Below, in pieces: positions 40,080-47,661 of a stretch of 64,000 bases of DNA (its first letter is position 1; the number at the start of each line of letters is the position of its first letter). The notes below the pieces were generated by a model. The model searched no databases, was not told where the DNA came from, and saw only the letters and a program-made list of their open reading frames with translations. The stretch covers positions 1 to 64,000 of the forward strand of contig QGVH01000008.1 of assembly GCA_003242735.1 (NCBI GenBank). Direction: 5' to 3'. The DNA is from a bacterium (GTDB taxonomy: Bacteria > Gemmatimonadota > Gemmatimonadetes > Longimicrobiales > RSA9). A program made the translations under genes and the position numbers.

Positions 40080-40669
40080 ACGGCTCCGAGCGCGTCGTCC
40101 CGCTGCGCTTCGACCTCTCCGAGCTGGTCCGTCGGTCCGTCGCGAGCCTCTATTCTCACCTCGTGACGCGCCCCACGGGCCGGGCCCTGCGCATCGGGAT
40201 CGAGAGCCAGATCGCGGAGCTGGGCGCGATCTGCGTCTCCATCCTGGACTTCACGCAGGTGGTCGTGCTCGACTACAGTTGCGCGGACGAGACCGTTGCC
40301 AAGCTCCTGATGCGCTACCAGCAGCCCGATCGGCCGGCCGAGGCGTACTTCATTGCGCGCGGCGTCGCGGACCGGCACAGGGATGCGCTGGAAGCCGTGC
40401 TCGAGCGCCACGGGCTCGCGCTCGCGGCGGATGTGTGCGACGTGGGGCCCGTCCTGCTCGGGACCGCGTCGCCGGCGGAGCGGGAGGCGTGGGCGGTACT
40501 GGAAACGCTGGTCCGCGCGGATGCGGCGGGTGTGGCGGGAGCGCTCGGCGCATCGCCGCGCGAGGCCGGAGTCGTGTTGGACCGGCTGGTCGAACGCCGG
40601 CTCGCGGTGAAGCAGGAGTCGTCGGGAGTCTACTACGCGTTGAGCGGTCTGGTGGCGCCGGCGCCGTGA
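40076..40669 (+). CDS. STAS-like (DUF4325-type) protein with C-terminal winged helix
   Basis: A 197-residue protein. The N-terminal half has a DUF4325/STAS-like pattern: RALRIGIESQIAELGAICVS, VVVLDYSCADETVAKLLMRY and AEAYFIARGVADRHRDALEA. The C-terminal 65 residues resemble a winged helix (VLETLVRADAAGVAGALGAS, VVLDRLVERRLAVKQESSGV, YYALSGL). GGGGAGG precedes the ATG, which overlaps the previous stop. It is probably the partner of the upstream ATPase; phosphorylation is not evident. It ends at a hairpin facing a convergent gene. Confidence 0.75.
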   Translation: MNGSERVVPLRFDLSELVRRSVASLYSHLVTRPTGRALRIGIESQIAELGAICVSILDFTQVVVLDYSCADETVAKLLMRYQQPDRPAEAYFIARGVADRHRDALEAVLERHGLALAADVCDVGPVLLGTASPAEREAWAVLETLVRADAAGVAGALGASPREAGVVLDRLVERRLAVKQESSGVYYALSGLVAPAP

Positions 40670-40677
40670 CGGCTCGC

Positions 40678-40701
40678 GCCGCTCGCTCCGGCACGAGCGG
40701 C
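40678..40701. terminator. 8-bp hairpin between convergent genes
   Basis: GCCGCTCG and CGAGCGGC pair around an 8-nt loop, 9 nt after the stop of the STAS-like gene and 3 nt before the end of the convergent gene. TCTC follows on the plus strand. Confidence 0.5.
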
Positions 40702-40703
40702 TC

Positions 40704-41420
40704 TCAGGCGGCCTCGCCGTCCAACGCACGCGCCAGCACACGGTTGGTGGCCTTGAGCACGGCGAGGGCGGCCGCAGCCTCGAGGCCGTCCTCCACCGGA
40801 TGCGCACCGGCGAGCAGCAGCGGCTGGCGGCCGAACCGGGGCGAGGTGGCGAGGACGGCGACCAGAACGTAGTCGTGCTCGAGGGCGCGCACCACCGCGG
40901 CGCCGTCCAGCTCCCAACGGATCGAGCCGCGACAGGCGTTCGTCAACGCCCGGAGGACCGCGGTGGCGGCGGCGCGCATACGCCCCTGGGCGGAGTCCAG
41001 CTCCGAACCTTCGCCGCTGAACTGCTGCTCGTCCAACCCCAACCGGACCTGGACGCGCACCTTCCCGCTCGCGAGCGATGTCTGGAGCCCTTGGAACGTC
41101 AGCCGGGGCTCCGTCTCGGCCCCGGCCTGTGACGGCGTCGCCCCCGCTCGCCGTGTCTCCGGCACCTCGGCCGTCTTCGCCGCCCCGACATCCGCGAGCT
41201 GGGCGATGCTGATCACACGCTGATCCACCGGGACACCGAGCCGTTCCTCGAGCAGATCGCGGACGTCGCGCGCGAGGTGGCGGACGTCGGGCCCCGGCGC
41301 GACCAGCAGATGGACCTCACGCGGGTGGCCGTAGATGTCTTCCCGCACATGGGCGCCGAGAACGGAGGGCAGCTCGAGCAGGGCCGCTTCTGCCGCCTCT
41401 TTCGTCCGGATGTGTTTCAT
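40704..41420 (-). CDS. Conserved two-domain protein of unknown function (paralogue of 8847-9485)
   Basis: A 238-residue protein. The N-terminal domain (AALLELPSVLGAHVREDIYG, HLARDVRDLLEERLGVPVDQ) is followed by a linker of about 35 residues. A second domain then has VRVQVRLGLDEQQFSGEGSE, RMRAAATAVLRALTNACRGS and AHPVEDGLEAAAALAVLKAT followed by NRVLARAL. It aligns throughout with the 212-residue protein at 8847. Similar hypothetical proteins are known in GC-rich bacteria. No catalytic motif is visible. A candidate TTGACG box lies upstream on the minus strand. Confidence 0.7.
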   Translation of the reverse strand: MKHIRTKEAAEAALLELPSVLGAHVREDIYGHPREVHLLVAPGPDVRHLARDVRDLLEERLGVPVDQRVISIAQLADVGAAKTAEVPETRRAGATPSQAGAETEPRLTFQGLQTSLASGKVRVQVRLGLDEQQFSGEGSELDSAQGRMRAAATAVLRALTNACRGSIRWELDGAAVVRALEHDYVLVAVLATSPRFGRQPLLLAGAHPVEDGLEAAAALAVLKATNRVLARALDGEAA

Positions 41421-41495
41421 CGACGGGATCCAGGGTTGGCCGGGGATTCGCCTCAGGATGCGCGAGGCACGGCGCCGGCGTCAAGGGGAGGCGAG

Positions 41496-41524
41496 TTGCA
41501 GCGTCTCTCGGCGGCGAGTAGCTT
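41496..41524 (+). promoter_or_regulatory. Promoter of the nucleotidyltransferase fusion gene
   Basis: TTGCAG (41496-41501) and TAGCTT (41519-41524) are separated by 17 bp. The leader is about 72 nt and contains a four-codon ORF (ATG at 41595) whose TGA overlaps the true start. Confidence 0.5.
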
Positions 41525-41602
41525 AGCCCGGCACGGTGATTGCCCGGACGGTTCCCGGCACACTCAGACCGCCAGCTCCGTCACGACGAGGGCCATGTCG
41601 AT

Positions 41603-44110
41603 ATGAAAGGCGTGATCATGGCCGGTGGCTTCGGTACGCGCCTGAAGCCGCTGACCATCCACCGTCCCAAGCCGATGGTGCCGATCGCGAATCGGCCCAT
41701 CATGGAGCACATCGTCAATCTGCTGAAACGGCACGGGATCACCGATCTCATCGCGCTGCTCTATTTCCAACCGGAGCACATCACCGAGTACTTCGGCGAC
41801 GGCTCCGCCTTCGGCGTCCGCATGCGGTACGTCACGGCGGACGCGGACTACGGCACGGCGGGCGCGGTGCGTTACGCGAGCGACCTGCTCGAAGGCGACC
41901 GTGTGCTGGTGATCAGCGGCGATGTGCTGACGGATTTCGACCTCACCCGGCTGATCGAGGAGCACGAGGCCCGGGGGGCGGAGGCCACGATCACGTTGAC
42001 TTCGATGGAGAACCCGCTCGCCTTCGGCATCGTGATCGTGGACAACGAGACCGGCCGGATCGAGCGCTTCCTCGAGAAGCCCACGTGGGGCGAGGTGTTC
42101 AGCGACACGATCAACACGGGAATCTACGTCCTGGAGCCGGAGGCGCTCGAGCGGGTGCCGCCGAGGACGAACATGGACTTCGCCCGCGACCTGTTCCCGC
42201 AGATGCTGCGGGAGGGGGCGGCGCTGTATGGCCACGTGGCGCAGGGCTACTGGCGGGACATCGGCAACCTCGACGAGTACCGCCGCGCGCACGAGGACGT
42301 GCTGGCGGGGCGCGTGCAGATCGCGCTGCCGGGCCAGCGGCGCGACCTCGAGACAGCGACGCTGTGGGGCGAATTCGGTGCGGCCGTCGCGCGGGATGTC
42401 CGCTTCAGCGGCACCGTGTTGCTCGGGCGCGGCGTGCGGGTGGGTCGCGGCGCCGTGCTCGAGAACGTGGTGGTTGGCGCCGGCGGCGAAATCGGGGAGG
42501 GGGTGGAGCTCCGCAACGTGGTCTTGTGGGAGGGCTGCCGGATCGGCCAAGGCGTGCAGATGACCGAGACGGTGTGCGGCGCCGGCGTGCGCGTGGGCGA
42601 GGGGGCGTTGATCCGTGAGAAGACGATCCTCTCGGATCGTGCGGAGGTCGGCGCGTTCGCCGTTGTCGGGCCGAACGTGAAGGTGTGGCCGGACAAGGTG
42701 GTGGACGAGCGGGCGACGCTCACCCACTCGCTCATCTGGGGCGAAGCGTGGGAGCGGACGCTGTTCCACGGCGCGCGCGTGAGTGGAATCCCGAACGCGG
42801 AGGTCACTCCGGAGATCGCGGCGCGCCTGGGCGGCGCGTACGGCGCGATGCTGGGGCAGGGGGCCTACGTCGTCGCCTCGCGCGACTCGGATGCCGCTTC
42901 GCGGATGATCAACCGCGCCATCATCACCGGCCTGATGTCGGTGGGCGTGAACGTCGAGGATCTGCGCGAAATGCCGATCCCCGTCGTTCGCCACGCCGTC
43001 AACTACGGCCGGGAGAACGGCGGCATCCACGTGCGCCGCTCGCCGTTCGACTCCAAGGTCGTGGACATCCTGTTCTTCGATGGCGACGGGCGGGACCTGC
43101 CGCCGGGCAAGACGCAGTCCATCGAGCGGCTCTTCGCGCGCGAGGACTTCCCACGCGCGGGTCCGGACGGGACGGGCGGCCTGAACTATCCGACCCGCGT
43201 GGTCGAGGGCTATCGGGAGCACTTCCTCTCCGAGGTGGATCGCGCGCTGATCGCGGACCGTCGCTTCACCCTCGTCGTGGACTACGCGTACGGCACCACG
43301 GTGCAGGTCTTCCCGGGGCTGCTGGGGTTGCTGCAGACCGAAACCGTGAGTCTGGACGCCTACGAGGCGCCGGGCCGTCTGTCCCGCAGCGAGGAGGAGT
43401 TCCGCGAGGCCTTGAACCGGCTCGGCGGGATCGTGCGCTCGATCAACGCCGAACTGGGCCTCTGGATCGACCCGGGCGGCGAGGTGATCCACCTCGTGGA
43501 CGACACGGGACGGCCGCTTTCCCCGGAGCGCGCCCAGGTCGTGTTCGTCGGGCTCGCGCTGGAGTACCTCGGAGTCCGGCGGGTCGCGATCCCCGTCACC
43601 AGCCCGGTGGTCACGGCGAACATCATCCGCGAGGCAGGTGCCGAGCTGATCTGGACCAAGACCGAGCACCACGCGATGATGGCGTCTGCCGCGGAGGCGG
43701 ACCTGGTGGCGGGAGTGCGCGGCGAGTTCATCTTCCCGGCATTCATCCCCGCCTACGATGGGATGTTCGCGGCGGTCAAGCTCCTGGAGGCGATGGCGCG
43801 CTCCGGCGTCCGCCTGGGCGAGGTCGCGGACCGCTACCCGCCGATCCACATGCGTACTGCGCGCATCGCGTGCCCGTGGGGTCGGAAGGGCGCGGTCATG
43901 CGGCGGCTGATCGAGGAGACCGAGGACGAGGAGCGGCAGCTCGTGGACGGCGTCAAGGTCTGGAAGAGCGATCGCGAGTGGGTGCTGATCATCCCGCACT
44001 CGGACAAGCCGTACTTCGTCATCACGGTCGAGAGCGAGTCGGAAGAGCGGGCGCAGGCGCTGCTCACCCGCTATGCGGAGCTGGTGGAGCGGTGGCGTGA
44101 CGCGGCCTGA
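41603..44110 (+). CDS. Sugar-1-phosphate nucleotidyltransferase fused to a degenerate phosphomannomutase domain
   Basis: An 835-residue fusion. Residues 1-235 are a nucleotidyltransferase with MAGGFGTRLKPLTIHRPKPM (glucose/mannose-1-phosphate type). Residues 250-380 are left-handed beta-helix repeats (VGRGAVLENVVVGAGGEIGE). Residues 390-835 match the phosphohexomutase fold, but the phosphoserine loop (T-A-S-H-N-P) is replaced by IHVRRSPFDSKVVDI. The metal loop (D-G-D-x-D-R) reads WIDPGGEVI, and the sugar loop (G-E-x-S-G-H) reads VRGEFIFPAF. Similar fusions are annotated as mannose-1-phosphate guanylyltransferases. GDP-mannose synthesis is likely, with the mutase part structural or regulatory. 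Confidence 0.88.
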   Translation: MKGVIMAGGFGTRLKPLTIHRPKPMVPIANRPIMEHIVNLLKRHGITDLIALLYFQPEHITEYFGDGSAFGVRMRYVTADADYGTAGAVRYASDLLEGDRVLVISGDVLTDFDLTRLIEEHEARGAEATITLTSMENPLAFGIVIVDNETGRIERFLEKPTWGEVFSDTINTGIYVLEPEALERVPPRTNMDFARDLFPQMLREGAALYGHVAQGYWRDIGNLDEYRRAHEDVLAGRVQIALPGQRRDLETATLWGEFGAAVARDVRFSGTVLLGRGVRVGRGAVLENVVVGAGGEIGEGVELRNVVLWEGCRIGQGVQMTETVCGAGVRVGEGALIREKTILSDRAEVGAFAVVGPNVKVWPDKVVDERATLTHSLIWGEAWERTLFHGARVSGIPNAEVTPEIAARLGGAYGAMLGQGAYVVASRDSDAASRMINRAIITGLMSVGVNVEDLREMPIPVVRHAVNYGRENGGIHVRRSPFDSKVVDILFFDGDGRDLPPGKTQSIERLFAREDFPRAGPDGTGGLNYPTRVVEGYREHFLSEVDRALIADRRFTLVVDYAYGTTVQVFPGLLGLLQTETVSLDAYEAPGRLSRSEEEFREALNRLGGIVRSINAELGLWIDPGGEVIHLVDDTGRPLSPERAQVVFVGLALEYLGVRRVAIPVTSPVVTANIIREAGAELIWTKTEHHAMMASAAEADLVAGVRGEFIFPAFIPAYDGMFAAVKLLEAMARSGVRLGEVADRYPPIHMRTARIACPWGRKGAVMRRLIEETEDEERQLVDGVKVWKSDREWVLIIPHSDKPYFVITVESESEERAQALLTRYAELVERWRDAA

Positions 44111-44131
44111 GGGCCGACTGCGCTCGCGGAC

Positions 44132-44165
44132 ACGGGTACGTGCTCATGGACGTGCGCGTACCCGT
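44132..44165 (+). other. Hairpin after the nucleotidyltransferase fusion gene
   Basis: ACGGGTACG and CGTACCCGT pair perfectly, with two to three more inner pairs, around a loop of about 10 nt. TCGCG then TTCTGG follow. It is a possible terminator or an RNA-stability element between two plus-strand genes. Confidence 0.45.
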
Positions 44166-44224
44166 TCGCGTTCTGGCATCCGCACGTCCGGACGTCCTGG
44201 GTCTTCGACGCCCGTTCGGTCCGC

Positions 44225-46564
44225 ATGAAGCGAATCCTGCTCGGCAGCGCCGCCGCGTTGGCCGCGGCGGTCCTCATTGTTGCCGGCCTCATCGGGTACG
44301 CCCTCACGGCACGGCCGGAGTACGAGGGCACCATCGTGCTGGAGGGGCTCGAGCGCCCGGTCGAGGTGTGGTACGACTCCCTTGCCGTGCCCCACGTGTG
44401 GGCGTCTTCGCTGGAGGACCTGGTCTTCGCGCAGGGGTTCCTGCACGCGCGTGAACGGCTCTGGCAGATGGAGCTGTTCCGGCGTGTCGTGGAGGGGCGG
44501 CTCGCGGAGATCCTCGGCCCGGAGCTGGAGGAGAGCGACCGCTTCCTGCGCGTGCTCGGCCTGTGGCGGGCGGCAGCGGCCGAGGAGCAGGCGCTGACGC
44601 CGCGGGAGCGGCGCCTGTTCGAACGCTACGCGGCCGGCGTGAACGCGTGGATCCGCGCGCGCCGGGGTGCGCTGCCTCCGGAGTTCCTCGTGCTGCGCTT
44701 CCGTCCGGAACCGTGGACGTCGCGGCACGTGGCGGCGATGATCAAGCTCATGTCCTACGACCTCTCCGCATACCAGGCGAGCGTGGCGGCGACGGCCGCG
44801 CTGCGGAGGTTGGGGGAGGAGAAGGCGCGGCTCCTCCGGTCGAGCTACCCGGCGTGGGCGCCGACGATCATCGAGGGGCCGGAGCCGCCGGAGCCGCCGG
44901 TCACGGCCGCCTGGCTGCTCGAGGCAGCGAGCGTCGCGCACGCCTCCAATGCATGAGTCATCGGCGGGCAGCGCACGCGGTCCGGCAAGCCGATCCTCGC
45001 CAACGACATGCACCTGTCGTTGCGGGCGCCGAGCCTGTGGTACCTCATGGCGCTTCACGCGGAGGAGCCGGCGCTGGATGTCGTCGGGATGACGCTCCCC
45101 GGCGCGCCGTTCATCATCGCAGGACACAACCGCGCCGTGGCTTGGGGCTACACCAACGCCATGGTGGACGACGCGGACTTCTTCATCGAACGTGTGGACC
45201 CCGCCGACAGCACACGCTACCTCACGCCCGACGGCAGCCTGCCGTTCCAGGTGCACCCAGAGACGCTGCGCGTGCGCGGGCGTGACAGCGTGACGGTCAT
45301 GCACGTGCGCTGGACACGGCATGGCCCGGTGCTCACGCCGGTGGTGTCCGCACTGGGCGGCGAGCTGGTCGCGTTGCGCTGGGCGGGTCACGACCCGTCC
45401 CGCACCGCCCACGCGATCCTCGCCCTCAACCTCGCAACAGGGGCGGATGACGTGCTCCGGGCCGTCCAGGACTTCGACGACCCGCACCAGAACGTGGTGT
45501 TCGCGGACACGGCCGGCCGCTTCGGCTACGTCATGGGCGGGCGCGTGCCGTTGCGGGGCGTGGATCGGCGGCCGCCGCCCCTCACGCCCGTCCCGGGCTG
45601 GACGGGCGAGTGGGACTGGACCGGTGAGCTGCCGTTCGAGCTGCACCCGCGCGTGCTCGACCCGCCCCAGGGCTATGTGGTCACGGCGAACAACCGGCAG
45701 GTCGCCGGCGAGATCGGCGACCTGATCACATCGGACTGGCCCGCGGGTTTCCGGGCGTACAGGATCCGGGAGATGATCCTCCAGGGCGCGGACCTGGACG
45801 CCGACGCCGTGCACCGGATGCAGCTCGATGTGCGGGACGCGATGGCGGCGCGGTACCGGGACCGCGCCGTCGCCGCCGCGGAACGGGCCGGGCTACCCGG
45901 GCAGGCGCGCCTGCTCGCCGAATGGGACCTGGAGGCGCGAGAGGACTCCCGCGGCGCCGCACTCTTCCTGACGTGGTTCGAGCGTCTCCGGCGAGCGGCC
46001 GGCGCAGCGCTGTACGGCGGGGAGACCGCGTCGGCGATCCCGCGGGGGCTCGCCTACGAGATCCTCGAACAGCGGGCGCTCCCGTGGGTAGACGAACCGG
46101 ATGCGCGCGCGGCGTACGACTCGCTGGCCGTGGCGGCGATGCTCGAAGCCGACTCGATGGTGGCCGGGCGCGCGTGGGGCGAGCTGCACCGGGTTCGCGC
46201 GACGCACGCTCTGGGGACGAGCGCCGCGCTGCAGCGGCTCCTTCGGCTGGACGTGGGCCAGGTTCCGCATCGCGGATCGCCCCACACGGTGAACGTCGCG
46301 CCGTACGAGGGGACCACCATCCCGTTCACCACCAGCTACGGCGCGAGTCAGCGCCACGTGGTGGACATGGCGGACGTGGACGGGAGCGGCGGGTTCATCC
46401 TCCCGACCGGCCAGTCCGGCATCCCGTTCAGCCGTCACTACCGGGACCAGTTCGAGCGGTGGCGGCACGGCGGCCTCTGGCTCATCCCACTGGACCGGGA
46501 GCGCGCCCGCGCGCGCCGTGTGGGTGTGTTGCGGCTCGAACCTTCTGCGGCGGATCGGAATTGA
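44225..46564 (+). pseudogene. Penicillin acylase family amidohydrolase with an in-frame TGA at the catalytic site
   Basis: An Ntn-hydrolase precursor of about 779 codons with signal anchor (LLGSAAALAAAVLIVAGLIG). The alpha part (44225-44953) has FAQGFLHARERLWQMELFRR. The beta part continues in the same frame with GKPILANDMHLSLRAPSLWY, AGHNRAVAWGYTNAMVDDAD, VVTANNRQVAGE and RGSPHTVNVAPYEGTTIPFT. TGA (44954-44956) follows codons for Ser-Asn-Ala, exactly where the family has Trp (S-N-x-W). One G-to-A change from TGG explains it. Everything else looks intact. Without readthrough, only an inactive alpha fragment would form, or a beta part from the ATG at 45008. Confidence 0.85.
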
Positions 46565-47559
46565 CGCACGAACACGAGATCGCGGTGATCGGCGCCGGCC
46601 CGTGCGGGCTGGGCGTCGGCGTGGCGGCGAGCCAGGCGGGCGTCGGGTGTGTGCTCTTCGACCGGGGGTGCATCACCCACTCCATCGCCGGCTTCCCGAC
46701 CGACATGACGTTCTTCAGCACGGCGGACAGGCTGGAGCTGGGCGGCGTGCCGTTCGTCTCGACCGCCCCGCGGCCGACGCGGCGCGAGGCGCTCGCGTAC
46801 TACCGCGCCATCGTCCGTTACTTCCGGCTGGACGTCCGCCAGTACGAGGAGGTCATCGCCGTCGAGGGCAGGGCGGGCGCGTTCCGGCTGCGCACGCGGC
46901 GGTTGGGCGGAGGCGAAGCCGAGCACCGGGCGGCGTACGTCGTGTTCGCGACCGGCTACTTCGACTCGCCGAACCTGCTGGGCGTGCCGGGCGAGGACCT
47001 CCCGAAGGTCACCCACTACTACCGGGAAGCGCACCCCTACTACGACCAGGACTGCCTGGTCGTGGGCGGCGGCAACTCGGCGGTGGAGGCGGCGCTCGAC
47101 CTGTACCGCACCGGCGCTCGGGTCACGCTCGTGCATTTCGCCAACGGCTTGGATCGCGGGGTCAAGCCGTGGATCGTGCCGGACATCACGAACCGGCTGC
47201 AGAACGGGGAGATCGCCGTCTACTGGCGCACCCGCGTCGCGGAGATCCGGGAGCGCAGCGTCGTGCTGGTGTCGGAGGAGACGGGCGAGCGGACAGAGAT
47301 CCCCAACGATTGGGTGTTCGCCATGACGGGCTTCACGCCGGATACACGGCTGCTCCGTTCGCTGGGCGTGACCGTGGACGAGGAGACCGGCATCCCGGCG
47401 CACGACCCGGAGACCATGGAAACCGATGTGCCCGGCGTCTTCGTCGCCGGCGTCCTCGCCGCCGGCAAGGACGCAAACAAGATCTTCATCGAGAACGGGC
47501 GAGAACACGGGCCGCGGATCGTGGAGGCGGTGCGGCGGGCGAGGGCGAATTCGAGGTAG
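46561..47559 (+). CDS. ypdA: YpdA family FAD-dependent bacillithiol-disulfide-type reductase
   Basis: A thioredoxin-reductase-like flavoprotein of 332 residues, by family an NADPH-dependent bacillithiol disulfide reductase. It has the FAD site IAVIGAGPCGLGVGVAASQA including the conserved Cys of GPCG, FPTDMTFFSTADRLELGGVP, VPGEDLPKVTHYYREAHPYY and the NADPH site CLVVGGGNSAVEAALDLYRT. DVPGVFVAGVLAAGKDANKI and FIENGREHG end the match to YpdA over its full length. The TTG at 46561 overlaps the acylase stop (TTGA). No bshABC gene is in the window, so use of bacillithiol is inferred. Confidence 0.92.
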   Translation: MTHEHEIAVIGAGPCGLGVGVAASQAGVGCVLFDRGCITHSIAGFPTDMTFFSTADRLELGGVPFVSTAPRPTRREALAYYRAIVRYFRLDVRQYEEVIAVEGRAGAFRLRTRRLGGGEAEHRAAYVVFATGYFDSPNLLGVPGEDLPKVTHYYREAHPYYDQDCLVVGGGNSAVEAALDLYRTGARVTLVHFANGLDRGVKPWIVPDITNRLQNGEIAVYWRTRVAEIRERSVVLVSEETGERTEIPNDWVFAMTGFTPDTRLLRSLGVTVDEETGIPAHDPETMETDVPGVFVAGVLAAGKDANKIFIENGREHGPRIVEAVRRARANSR

Positions 47560-47566
47560 TTGCAAA

Positions 47567-47622
47567 GCGGGCGGGGGAGCTCGCGGCGGACGACGATCCG
47601 CGCCGCGAACGCCCCCGCCCGC
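47567..47622. terminator. Long composite hairpin between convergent ypdA and dehydrogenase genes
   Basis: The outer stem GCGGGCGGGGG/CCCCCGCCCGC (11 bp) encloses an inner stem TCGCGGC/GCCGCGA extended by GGA/TCC. No T tract is present. It separates two convergent stops. Confidence 0.65.
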
Positions 47623-47661
47623 AATCCAGACGACCGGGGAGGCGCGGCCGCCCCCGGCGCC

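Noticed and set aside
41564..43999. An 811-codon antisense frame over the nucleotidyltransferase fusion
   Set aside because: It is a shadow of third-position GC bias. It has His/Arg-rich composition and no motif.
44954..44956. Selenocysteine at the in-frame TGA of the acylase gene
   Set aside because: The family has Trp here, not Cys. No SECIS-like hairpin was evident just downstream, and a one-base change from TGG suffices.
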